From Anaerolineaceae bacterium (GTDB taxonomy: Bacteria; Chloroflexota; Anaerolineae; Aggregatilineales; Phototrophicaceae): DNA of 64,000 nucleotides. Under the pieces are notes generated by a model, which worked only from the letters and a program-made list of their open reading frames with translations, was not told where the DNA came from and made no database searches. This document shows positions 54,503 to 62,816 of the stretch, one piece after another. The stretch is from positions 62,001 to 126,000 of the forward strand of contig WGMX01000011.1 in NCBI GenBank assembly GCA_016124855.1, read 5' to 3'. The first letter of the stretch is position 1, and every line of letters starts with the position of its first letter. A program made the position numbers and the translations under genes.

Positions 54503-55519
54503 TTAAACCAAGCCGAATTGAAGGGCGGGGTTGTTTTCACGTTCGACTTCATCCAGATTGCAGACGGCGAGATACCCATGTTCATAGAGGTATTCGACAT
54601 GCGCGCCGACTTCTTCTAAGGCCAGCAGCACATCGTAACCGTGAATGTCGGGATACATGCGCTTGGAAATATCGCTGATGGTGATGGGTTTTTCGGCGGC
54701 TTTGATGGCATTGATGACACGGTCAAGTTTGCGCTGGTGGCTGGCGCGAATGCCGTTGATGCGTTCGTAGACATTGGTTATGGGTTCTTCATGTCCGCCG
54801 AGAGATAGACAAATGCCATCCAAGCGGGCGACTTTTTGCAGGGATTCGAGGTAATGTCCAAGTCCGGTGTAACGGGTGATGCTTTCCGGAGATTGATGGG
54901 GCGTGGTTCGCGCAAGGATATGATCGGCAGCCAGCAGCACATCCCCGATGCGGATGCAGACCTGACCGGGACAGTGTCCGGGTGTGTGAATGAAGGTCAT
55001 GCCGTCGATGGCTGTTTCTTCAGTGAGGTTGATGCTGACTTGGACCGAATTGACGTGCTTCTTGGAATAGCCATACATCTCGATGACTTTGGGCAGTAAT
55101 GAGTCGCTGACTCCGGCGCGTTCGAGATAAACGCGTAAATCTTTGGTGGCGACAATCACCCGTTCCTCGTAGTTGGTGAGGACGCGCCGGTCAATTTCGT
55201 GGACACCGACTTCCGCGCCGGTTTGCTCGACCATGAAGGCTACGCCGCCGAAGTGGTCAATGTATCCGTGAGAAATGAGGATGCGCTTGATGTCCTTCTC
55301 GGTAATGGGTTCGTTGAAGTCGGATTTGAGCGACCTGATTCCGGCGAGGATTTGTTCATTGCTGTTACCGTAACCTGATCCGGTATCAACCAGCGTGGGT
55401 ACGCCTGCACCGAGCAGGACATAGGCGTAAACGATGAAGTTGGGGAAGGCTTCTGCCGGAATGCGATAGATGCGAACGCCGGTATTCGACTCGAAACGCT
55501 GAATAGGAGGCAATCGCAT
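54503..55519 (-). CDS. MBL-fold hydrolase with changed metal motif
   Basis: 338 residues. LVDTGSGYGNSNEQIL, ILISHGYIDHFGG and FIHTPGHCPGQVC with AADHIL are the MBL core. In the first motif, canonical HxHxDH reads HGYIDH: the second His is Tyr. The C-terminal third (about 240-320) is a winged helix (ITISDISKRMYPD) of the MBL-associated type. GAGG lies 9 nt before the ATG. The function is likely hydrolytic or regulatory; substrate unknown. Confidence 0.8.
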   Translation of the reverse strand: MRLPPIQRFESNTGVRIYRIPAEAFPNFIVYAYVLLGAGVPTLVDTGSGYGNSNEQILAGIRSLKSDFNEPITEKDIKRILISHGYIDHFGGVAFMVEQTGAEVGVHEIDRRVLTNYEERVIVATKDLRVYLERAGVSDSLLPKVIEMYGYSKKHVNSVQVSINLTEETAIDGMTFIHTPGHCPGQVCIRIGDVLLAADHILARTTPHQSPESITRYTGLGHYLESLQKVARLDGICLSLGGHEEPITNVYERINGIRASHQRKLDRVINAIKAAEKPITISDISKRMYPDIHGYDVLLALEEVGAHVEYLYEHGYLAVCNLDEVERENNPALQFGLV

Positions 55520-55657
55520 AAATTACAACCTCTCAAATGCTAGGGAAATTAAACCACATTAGGTCTCTATTCGCTAGATTGAAGGTTTGGCAAGTTCTAG
55601 CTAAAGAATTGTCTCTTGATTAATTTATATTATGAGATGCTTCTTAATGATTTTGAT

Positions 55658-56725
55658 TCATAGCCAAAGTTTCCAACTGCCGTCTATTTGCTTTCTAAGA
55701 TAAAAGCTAAGATTTCCGTTTTGGGAGGTTCCATTCGTTGAGTTATAAAGCGTTATTGACACATCCACATATGCTTCAAAATGATTAAATGATCTTATTG
55801 TAAGCTGATTCACTGTACTGTAGACTGTTAAATATGGGTTGGTAAAGACTTTTGCGTAGTCACTGGCCTGTTGATAATTGGGAGAATTACTGTCATATAA
55901 GGCCATCATTGCGTAATAATCCTTATAATTGACAGCATTATAAAAACTATATATTGTTTGACTTATGGCTGGTCTCTCATCCACAGTAGGGGCTAAATGG
56001 ATAGTCGGTGGTATAGGTGATGGATTTGTTGAATTTGTAAATGTAGGCTCAATTCTAGGAGCAGAAGTAGGTATAGGCATAGCCGTTGCCTGCCCAAATT
56101 GTTGTGTCAGTTGGGCAATTTGGGTTGGTAGAAGCAATTCACGCCGTACCTGAAGATAGAGTAATGTCGCGCCAAGTATCAATAATGATAAGACACCAAG
56201 AAGAACTATTATCTGCCAAAAACTAATTCGTGAACGGGCTTGTCGTGGCCTGCCAAGATAGAGACTCAATTCCATTATGAGTCTATTCATATCACTATCA
56301 AAATCCGGATCATGTCGCACTGAAAGGGAGTTTCTGTGATGGAGCTTTTTAAGGATTTCTGGTAAATCCTGACTATCAGGAATTTGTGTTTTTCCATCGG
56401 GTACTAAGATCGGAATTACAGGAATGTCAGATCGAGATAAGGCAGTTTCAACTTCTACTCGTACTAAGTCATCCGGATTATTTAATCGGCGCAACCCGCT
56501 ATCGTCACTAACGGTTGCCCATTGTGGACCAATAATTACAAGCATGACTTTGCAACCCTTGAGTTGCGACTGAATATACTGACGGAAGTCGAGACCTGCT
56601 GGAATACTACCAATATCTTTGAATACTTTATTACGACCAAATGCCACCACCAACCGTTCGTATATCCGCTCGGTCATTGTTTGAGTATCTGCCCGACGAT
56701 ATGAAATGAATACCCGCGGTGCCAT
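55658..56725 (-). CDS. Membrane TIR protein with extracytoplasmic NTF2-like domain
   Basis: 355 residues, AT-rich. The TIR domain (about 1-140) reads VFISYRRADTQTMTERIYER, FKDIGSIPAGLDFRQYI and DDLVRVEVETALS with the likely catalytic Glu. A transmembrane helix (about 168-190) and a Pro/Thr spacer (225-250) lead to an NTF2/SnoaL-like domain (255-355, ISQTIYSFYNAVNYKDYYAMMAL). The TIR would be inside and the sensor-like part outside. AGGACAAG lies 10-14 nt before the ATG. No partner gene of a known TIR system is present. Confidence 0.78.
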   Translation of the reverse strand: MAPRVFISYRRADTQTMTERIYERLVVAFGRNKVFKDIGSIPAGLDFRQYIQSQLKGCKVMLVIIGPQWATVSDDSGLRRLNNPDDLVRVEVETALSRSDIPVIPILVPDGKTQIPDSQDLPEILKKLHHRNSLSVRHDPDFDSDMNRLIMELSLYLGRPRQARSRISFWQIIVLLGVLSLLILGATLLYLQVRRELLLPTQIAQLTQQFGQATAMPIPTSAPRIEPTFTNSTNPSPIPPTIHLAPTVDERPAISQTIYSFYNAVNYKDYYAMMALYDSNSPNYQQASDYAKVFTNPYLTVYSTVNQLTIRSFNHFEAYVDVSITLYNSTNGTSQNGNLSFYLRKQIDGSWKLWL

Positions 56726-57092
56726 AAATCACTTGTCCTAATGCAAACTATGCTTTTTGAACTTGGGAATGGATGGCAGTTATTGAAGGAGGTGTAATGT
56801 CATCAAACGAAATGTATCAAAGGCCATGCCATATTAATGTAAGACTCGAAATTATAACGGATTATATCAATTTTAAGATAATAATAGCAAATATGATTTG
56901 TCTGATGTAAATATTTTAAATCCTAGATAATCAACAGGATTTATACTCTATACAATGTATAGAAATTATTTTCTCATATTGATAACTCTTATAATAGATG
57001 GTTATTAATGTATATATGTGAGTAAAATTAAAGACGAATCCAATTATTATGGTAATTTAGATGTGCTTGAATACTTTATTTAATTATTTCGT

Positions 57093-57170
57093 CTAATCCG
57101 CAGGGACGAGGGGCGATTCGGTTTTCGCCCACCGTCCTAGTTCGATTGTGCCACTGAAGATTAAGCCGCC
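57093..57170 (-). pseudogene. Duplicated 3' end of the EamA transporter gene
   Basis: The last 24 codons with stop encode GLIFSGTIELGRWAKTESPL then VPAD, against GLIVSGTIEIRWWGKTESPL then VPAD of the intact EamA gene at 58813. Homology ends where the GCCAAG repeats begin, near 57165. The fragment is in the same orientation as the intact gene, so it forms a direct repeat around the methyltransferase and hydrolase genes. Confidence 0.8.
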
Positions 57171-57204
57171 AAGTCGCCAAGAACGCAAAGAGAATGCCAA
57201 GATG
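57163..57204. repeat. Degenerate 12-mer GCCAAG/CACAAAG tract
   Basis: GCCGCCAAGTCGCCAAGAAC then GCAAAGAGAATGCCAAG: units of about 10-12 nt. Similar sequence is at 42909-42964 and 43226-43299. Confidence 0.5.
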
Positions 57205-57333
57205 TTTGCTCGACTATCGCCGTCTTTATCGCACATTGTAAGGCTGCAAATTATGCGATGTGGAAATGTACCAAAATCGGTAAAATCGCTGGCGGTGGAT
57301 AGTTGGGGAAGAAACAGTAAGGCGTTTTTTGAT

Positions 57334-57930
57334 ATGAGCGACCCATCTAATGGATACGAAGGTGTGGCTGCCGAGTTTCTTGCGGGGCGAGGACGTGCGC
57401 CCTCGACTGCTGTTGGCACGGGAGCGGTGCGCGATTGGGCGCGGATGTTAGCGTCAGGAGCCAGTGTGATGGATCTTGGCTGCGGCACGGGTCTGCCCAT
57501 TACCAACGTTTTGGTGAGCGAGGGGCTGCATGTTTATGGCGTTGATGCAGCACCCTCTTTGGTGGAGGCCTTTCGGCGTAACCTGCCTGAAGTACCCGTC
57601 GCGTGTGAATCGGTTCTAGACTCGGCATTTTTTAACCGGACGTTCGACGCTGTCCTCGCGTGGGGTTTGATGTTCCTGCTTCTCCCTGAAGATCAACGGC
57701 TTCTGATTCAAAAAGTTGCCGATGTTCTCGTGCCGGGTGGTCGCTTTCTGTTCACGTCATCGACTGGCACGGAGCCTCTGGTCTGGAATGACGCCATGAC
57801 CGGATTGGAATCGCGGTCACTTGGCGCAGCAGAATATCGATACCTACTTGCTAAAGGTGGCCTGTCCGTTACACGCGAGTTTGAGGACGAAAGCGGCGGC
57901 CACTATTATGATGCAGTCAAGCGAGCTTAG
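57334..57930 (+). CDS. Class I SAM-dependent methyltransferase
   Basis: 198 residues. Motif I is VMDLGCGTGLPITNVL, then GVDAAPSLVEAF, and the middle has FDAVLAWGLMFLLLPEDQ. The open frame continues to 57148, but that part is translated 12-mer repeat, and ATG 57334 puts the domain in its normal length. AAGG lies about 12 nt upstream. Substrate unknown. Confidence 0.8.
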   Translation: MSDPSNGYEGVAAEFLAGRGRAPSTAVGTGAVRDWARMLASGASVMDLGCGTGLPITNVLVSEGLHVYGVDAAPSLVEAFRRNLPEVPVACESVLDSAFFNRTFDAVLAWGLMFLLLPEDQRLLIQKVADVLVPGGRFLFTSSTGTEPLVWNDAMTGLESRSLGAAEYRYLLAKGGLSVTREFEDESGGHYYDAVKRA

Positions 57931-57947
57931 TCGATTAATCCGCCTGA

Positions 57948-58781
57948 TTAGACCGTTTTCAGCCAGTCGAGAACGGTGCGAATCAACGTGATACGGGCTT
58001 GGAAGAAACCATGATCGGCATCGATCATTTCAGCGCGTAAGTGCTTTGCCCCGGCTTTTTTCAATGCTTCGACCAGCGGCGAGTGGTGAATGTCAGGCCG
58101 GGCAGCCGTGTCATGTTGGGCGGCTACTAGCAAGATTGGTTTGGCTGCGAGATCGACGGCATAGCTTTCCACATTCCACGAGTCGGCGTGATGCATGATT
58201 TCATTGACCCGCTGCTGTCCACTGCTGGCACGTAAGGGAACGGGAGCAGTATCCCAATCAGATGCGGCGTTCGACAGATTTTCAGGATTATTTCGCAGTG
58301 CTTGGGCATAGATGCCAAAATTGAAACCCGCCAGTGAAGCTGCTGCGTAGATACGAGCATCCTTTGGGGCAGTCATTAAGGCGGCGAAACCGCCCATGCT
58401 GTGTCCGATCAGGACCAACTTGGTCGGATCAATGCGATAGGTTGCAGCGGTATCTGTTTGGCTTACGAAGTCAATTGCTGCTGTGACATCTTCCAAGGCG
58501 TTTGAAAAAGAAAAATCACCGCCGCTGCCCCATGCGCCCCGATAGTGAAAGTGAACGGCGTTCCAGCCCGCGCGACATAGGGCATGCATGAGATCAAAGT
58601 GTTGTTCCGTACCGGGATAGCCATGTAGGAAAATCACAGTCGGATGCGGCCCGATGCCATCCGCAACTTGTATCCGTGCCAGCAAAGGCTGATTATGGCT
58701 GGTGAAACTGATGAGATTTTGCCGTGCCGGAAAATCACCCGTCATTTGCGGAACGTCCATACTCACAGGGTCAAAGGTCAT
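57948..58781 (-). CDS. Alpha/beta hydrolase
   Basis: 277 residues. FLHGYPGTEQHFDLM (oxyanion loop), the nucleophile elbow LIGHSMGGFAAL and a late DADHGF as catalytic His are present; the acid is probably in the VLLVAAQHD segment. No lid or signal peptide. AAAGGAG lies 9 nt before the ATG. Its substrate is probably an ester or lactone. Confidence 0.88.
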   Translation of the reverse strand: MTFDPVSMDVPQMTGDFPARQNLISFTSHNQPLLARIQVADGIGPHPTVIFLHGYPGTEQHFDLMHALCRAGWNAVHFHYRGAWGSGGDFSFSNALEDVTAAIDFVSQTDTAATYRIDPTKLVLIGHSMGGFAALMTAPKDARIYAAASLAGFNFGIYAQALRNNPENLSNAASDWDTAPVPLRASSGQQRVNEIMHHADSWNVESYAVDLAAKPILLVAAQHDTAARPDIHHSPLVEALKKAGAKHLRAEMIDADHGFFQARITLIRTVLDWLKTV

Positions 58782-58812
58782 TGCTTGCTGCTCCTTTAGC
58801 AGGTTGCTGTTA

Positions 58813-59712
58813 TTAGTCGGCAGGGACGAGGGGCGATTCGGTTTTGCCCCACCAGCGGATTTCGATTGTGCCGCTAACGATCAATCCTAGCAAGACAAAT
58901 ACTGTGCCGATGACATCGGTTACGCGGATGTGTTCACCTAAGACGACCGCCGCCTGTAAGTAACCCAAAATCGGCGTGAGGAACATCCACATGTTGGCAC
59001 GCACCGGGTCTTTCTTGAGGATGTGAAACCACAAGATCAGGCCAATGATGGAAATAGCGATGACCGACCAGCTTAAGCCAATGACCAAATTGGGGGTGAC
59101 GGGTGGAAGGGTTGGGCCGTTGAGCGCAGCGGCAAAGGGCAGTAAGAATATGCCACCTAACGCGATTTGCCAGCCGTTTAAGAGACGACCCGAAAGTTCG
59201 ACTTTTGCCCATTTGAAGTAGACACTGCCAAAGGCGTAAGTGACGACACCGATGATCGCCATAATGATGCCGCCCGTACCAGCATGATCCACCGTGATTG
59301 AGGGCGCCGTGGCGATGATTAGACCGGCAAAACTAACAATCATGCCTAACCATTCTTGCCGCGAAACTTTGCGTCCGAGCCAAAAGCCGGAGAAGATGGC
59401 CACTAAAAAGGGGTTGCAGGCGATGAACAGGTTGAGCATTCCAGCGGGGATTTGCTGGACAGCCAACCAACACATGCTGAGGTAAATGGTGCTGTTAGTC
59501 AAAGCAAGGACAACGATGTGCTTCCAATCACTGCGTTTGGGAAGGGGATTGCCGCGTTGAATGCCATAGTTCAGGGTCAGCATGATGAGGGCAGCGAAGA
59601 AAAAACGGGCTTCCAAAATGGTCAGCGGCTGTGAGCCTTGAAAGCCGTACTTGGCAGCAATCGGGCCGGATGCCCATAAAAACGCAAATAATAATCCGAT
59701 GGCAGTATCCAC
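58813..59712 (-). CDS. EamA/DMT family transporter
   Basis: 299 residues with ten helices in two EamA repeats (first FLWASGPIAAKYGFQGSQ, second IIMAIIGVVTYAFGSVYFKW). The DMT family exports amino acids, purines or drugs; the substrate is unknown. The start is GTG 59712, with GAGG 9 nt upstream. A 3' fragment of the same gene is repeated at 57093-57170. Confidence 0.85.
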   Translation of the reverse strand: MDTAIGLLFAFLWASGPIAAKYGFQGSQPLTILEARFFFAALIMLTLNYGIQRGNPLPKRSDWKHIVVLALTNSTIYLSMCWLAVQQIPAGMLNLFIACNPFLVAIFSGFWLGRKVSRQEWLGMIVSFAGLIIATAPSITVDHAGTGGIIMAIIGVVTYAFGSVYFKWAKVELSGRLLNGWQIALGGIFLLPFAAALNGPTLPPVTPNLVIGLSWSVIAISIIGLILWFHILKKDPVRANMWMFLTPILGYLQAAVVLGEHIRVTDVIGTVFVLLGLIVSGTIEIRWWGKTESPLVPAD

Positions 59713-59795
59713 GATAATTATCCTCTTTTAGGTGAATATGTTTATCCTAGACGGTCTTGTAATTGACGAATAGCCCCAGCAGAGTCCAGTTCGTA

Positions 59796-59814
59796 CCCCC
59801 TAATAATTGGGGGG
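59796..59814. promoter_or_regulatory. CCCCCTAATAATTGGGGG motif, copy 1
   Basis: CCCCC-TAATAATT-GGGGGG with the same 8-nt centre as 62712-62737. It lies between the EamA gene and the hydrolase-TetR-glycosyltransferase unit. Likely an operator of the TetR at 60730. Confidence 0.55.
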
Positions 59815-59898
59815 CTGTTTAAATGAAAATCGTCCTATGATTTGACTGTTTGACCAAAAATGCAAAATTGGTCACGAGGTCAAAGTGGGCGATACATC

Positions 59899-60699
59899 AT
59901 GATCACGAATGGGACATATACGCTAGAACGGCAGGGCTGCAAGCTGCATTTCTGGCTGAGTGGGGTGGAAGGTAAACCGCTGATTGTGTTTACACACGGT
60001 GCGACGGTTGATCACCACATGTTTGGTGACCAACTGCCTGCGGTGGAAGCAGACTATCGAGTGCTGACGTGGGATATGCGCGGGCATGGCGCGTCACGAC
60101 CGATGGGTGAAGCATTTACCGCTGCCGGTTCGGTTGATGATTTAATCGCCATATTGGATTTTGCCGGCGCGGATAAAGCCATTTTCGCCGGGCAATCGAC
60201 CGGTGGATATGTGCAGCAGGAATTGGTGTTCCGGCATCCTGAACGTGTCGCGGCGCTGGTGATGATCGACTGCATTTGCATCACCTTCAAGTTAAGCGGT
60301 ATGGATAAGTTCCTGTTGGGACTTACACCTGCTTTGCTGCGGATGTATCCCTACAGAATGCTGGTCAAGCAGTCGGTAGAAGCGACATCGATTAAGCCAG
60401 CGGTGCGCGAGTATCTAAGGCGGGTGATGTCCGCGATGAGCAAGAATGATTTCGTCACCATCCTGACTGGCGCGGCGAACTCGGTTCATTATGAGCCGGA
60501 TTATCACATCGACAAGCCGATGTTGATTGTGCGCGGTGAGCATGACAAGCTCGGCAATATTGCCAAGGATGCGCCTGTATGGGCAGCACGCGATAAAGCC
60601 CTGCTGGTGATTATTCCGAATGCCGGTCATGCTTCCAACCAAGATAATCCGGCGTTTTTTAATCGGGTGATGGTGGAATTTTTGAAGCAAGTTGGCTGA
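59899..60699 (+). CDS. Alpha/beta hydrolase (epoxide hydrolase/lipase type)
   Basis: 266 residues. LIVFTHGATVDHHMF, FAGQSTGGYVQQELV and PNAGHASNQDNP are the oxyanion loop, nucleophile elbow and His of the fold. ATG 59899 is used because the fold begins at once; 59860 is in frame. No ribosome site is strong. It is the first gene of the hydrolase-TetR-glycosyltransferase unit; the TetR stop-start gap is 30 nt. Confidence 0.85.
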   Translation: MITNGTYTLERQGCKLHFWLSGVEGKPLIVFTHGATVDHHMFGDQLPAVEADYRVLTWDMRGHGASRPMGEAFTAAGSVDDLIAILDFAGADKAIFAGQSTGGYVQQELVFRHPERVAALVMIDCICITFKLSGMDKFLLGLTPALLRMYPYRMLVKQSVEATSIKPAVREYLRRVMSAMSKNDFVTILTGAANSVHYEPDYHIDKPMLIVRGEHDKLGNIAKDAPVWAARDKALLVIIPNAGHASNQDNPAFFNRVMVEFLKQVG

Positions 60700-60729
60700 G
60701 CGGATTAGCAGATTATTCAAAGGGCGTAC

Positions 60730-61425
60730 ATGGCAGAAAACAACCCAACCAATCCTGAACGAGAGGAACGTATTTTAGAGGCGGCGGCTAAGCTGATCGC
60801 CCATTATGGCTATGACAAGACGACGGTTAGCGATATTGCAGCGGAGGCGGGTATATCCAAAGGGGCGGTTTACCTGCATTACAAGAGCAAAGAAGAATTG
60901 TTCGACGCCATGATTATCCATGAAGGTATGAAGATGATGGATGTCATGCTGGAACGGGTCGAGGCTGACCCTGACGCGGGTTCGATCTTTTCGTTGTACC
61001 AACACGCGATGGTCGCCACCTACAGCAGCCCGGTGGTGCTGGCCTTGATGCGGCGGGACGCAAAAGTGATCGGGGATATGGCACGGCGGTTGAAGGACAA
61101 ACCATTTTCGATAGACAGCGCTTTTATCCAGCACGAGATGGTCAGGCAGCTGCAAGAGGCCAATGTCATCCGCCAAGATTTAGATACGACGGAAGTGGCG
61201 TATGTCATGGCACTGGTTAAAAGTGGATTCTTGTTGGTGAACGAGTTTCTGCCGCCCGAGTCAATTTTGCCTCTGGATGCGGCGGGTAAGGCACTCGGTC
61301 AATTATTGGAACGGGGATTAGCGCCAGAAGGTGGCGGAGACAAAGCTGCAGGCAAGATTGCGCTCGAAAATATCCTGCATATGACGCGCGATGTTCTGCA
61401 AAAGTATAAGGAGAAAACGATATGA
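60730..61425 (+). CDS. TetR/AcrR family regulator
   Basis: 231 residues. ILEAAAKLIAHYGYDKTTVSDIAAEAGISKGAVYLHYKSKEELFDAM is the HTH; a helical ligand domain follows. AGGGCG lies 3 nt before the ATG. Its stop overlaps the glycosyltransferase ATG (ATGA). The CCCCCTAATAATTGGGGG motifs before this unit and before the ABC genes are its likely operators. Confidence 0.92.
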   Translation: MAENNPTNPEREERILEAAAKLIAHYGYDKTTVSDIAAEAGISKGAVYLHYKSKEELFDAMIIHEGMKMMDVMLERVEADPDAGSIFSLYQHAMVATYSSPVVLALMRRDAKVIGDMARRLKDKPFSIDSAFIQHEMVRQLQEANVIRQDLDTTEVAYVMALVKSGFLLVNEFLPPESILPLDAAGKALGQLLERGLAPEGGGDKAAGKIALENILHMTRDVLQKYKEKTI

Positions 61426-62690
61426 AAATCATTATCCTCACAGCGGGCACACGCGGCGATGTCCAACCTTATGTGGCATTGGCGAAACGCTTACAAGCGG
61501 CTGGATATGACGTGCGGTTGGCCGCACCGATGAACTTTGAGTCATTCGTTAGCGGGCATGGCATCGCGTTCGCTCCGCTGCGAGCCGATTACTTTCAACT
61601 CTTGGATTCTCCGGAAGGCCAAGCATTGAAATCCGGCAACCCGATCCGCGTGATGAGCCAGATGCGAAAGACGGTTTTTCCGCTTATCCGACGGTTGATG
61701 GATGATACATGGGAAGCATCAAAAGATGCCGAAGCCATTATCTTTCATCCGAAGTTGTTTCACGCGCCGCATATCGCTGAGAAGTTAAACATTCCGGTAT
61801 GGGCCGCTTCGCCGCTGCCGATTATGACAGCAACCGGCGCATTTCCCGCACCGGGTGTTACCGCTAAAAACCTTGGGCCAATGCTCAACCGGATGACTTA
61901 CAGCGTCATTAGTAAGAGTACCAGTATGTTCAACGGAATGGTCAAAGAATGGCGGCGCGATGTGCTGGGTCTGCCGGAGAAGTCGACAGCGGTGGCGGGT
62001 AACAGCATGAATGGCAAGCCGATTCCGGTGCTTTACTGCTACAGCCGATATGTCGTCCCTATTCCGGCGGATTGGGACAGCTCCCCTCATGTGACCGGTT
62101 ATTGGTGGCTGGATGAGGCGGCGAATTGGCAGCCGACGGCTGAATTACAAGCCTTTTTGGAGGCTGGAGAAGCGCCGGTCTATGTCGGATTCGGCAGCAT
62201 GATTGCCGAGTCACCCGAAAAAACCACACGAACTGTCATCGATGCGCTTCAACTTTCAGGCCAGCGTGGAATCATCGCCAGTGGTTGGGGGGGATTACGC
62301 CCATCCGATTTGCCACCGAATATTTTTTTGCTCAAGGAAGCGCCGCACCAATGGCTGTTTCCCCGAATGAGCGCGGTGGTGCATCACGGCGGGGCAGGTA
62401 CGACCGCAGCCGGTTTGTTAGCCGGAAAGCCGACCGTTATTTGTCCATTTATCGCTGACCAGCCTTTCTGGGGCAAGCGCGCAGCCGCGTTAGGTGTCGG
62501 CACGGAGCCTGTTCCACAAAAACAGATGACTGCCGAGAAGTTGGCGGCGGCTATCCGCACGGCTGCGACAGACCCGATGATGCGCCAGAAAGCGGCAGCA
62601 CTCGGTGAACAGCTCAAACAAGAGGATGGCACGGGGAACGCCCTGAAGGTCATCGACGGGCTGCTGCAACCCGCGCTCGAATACGCCTAG
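61422..62690 (+). CDS. UDP-glycosyltransferase (GT1/GT28-like)
   Basis: 422 residues. The start MKIIILTAGTRGDVQPYVAL is the sterol- and macrolide-type glycosyltransferase N-terminus; the donor site is HHGGAGTTAAGLLAGKP near 320. Such enzymes add sugar to sterols, macrolides or other aglycones. It overlaps the TetR gene by 4 nt. Next to a TetR and an ABC exporter, drug inactivation is a reasonable guess. Confidence 0.9.
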   Translation: MKIIILTAGTRGDVQPYVALAKRLQAAGYDVRLAAPMNFESFVSGHGIAFAPLRADYFQLLDSPEGQALKSGNPIRVMSQMRKTVFPLIRRLMDDTWEASKDAEAIIFHPKLFHAPHIAEKLNIPVWAASPLPIMTATGAFPAPGVTAKNLGPMLNRMTYSVISKSTSMFNGMVKEWRRDVLGLPEKSTAVAGNSMNGKPIPVLYCYSRYVVPIPADWDSSPHVTGYWWLDEAANWQPTAELQAFLEAGEAPVYVGFGSMIAESPEKTTRTVIDALQLSGQRGIIASGWGGLRPSDLPPNIFLLKEAPHQWLFPRMSAVVHHGGAGTTAAGLLAGKPTVICPFIADQPFWGKRAAALGVGTEPVPQKQMTAEKLAAAIRTAATDPMMRQKAAALGEQLKQEDGTGNALKVIDGLLQPALEYA

Positions 62691-62711
62691 TAATTAACCG
62701 TGAAGCGATGG

Positions 62712-62737
62712 GTATCCCCCTAATAATTGGGGGATAC
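62712..62737. promoter_or_regulatory. GTATCCCCC-TAATAATT-GGGGGATAC operator, copy 2
   Basis: A perfect 9-bp inverted repeat with an 8-nt centre identical to copy 1 at 59801-59808. It lies 21 nt after the glycosyltransferase stop and 79 nt before the ABC ATPase start. No T-run follows, so an operator is more likely than a terminator. Confidence 0.65.
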
Positions 62738-62816
62738 AAAGGTATTTAGGTTAGACTAATATCCAGTTTAATTGCTGCTTAAATGTTTTGGTTGTCAAAC
62801 TGAATCGAGGGAAGAA

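Larger units (their letters stand above)
56726..57333. other. AT-rich gap with EamA remnant and 12-mer repeats
   Basis: 608 nt. Bases 56830-57085 are much richer in A and T than the flanks and carry no gene, which suits an imported segment that includes the TIR gene. Then come the EamA 3' remnant (57093-57170) and GCCAAG 12-mers (57163-57204). Confidence 0.6.

Noticed and set aside
57148..57333. N-terminal extension of the methyltransferase
   Set aside because: These codons are translated 12-mer repeats; the domain starts at ATG 57334.
62712..62737. Rho-independent terminator after the glycosyltransferase
   Set aside because: No T-run, and the same centre is before another unit, which favours an operator.
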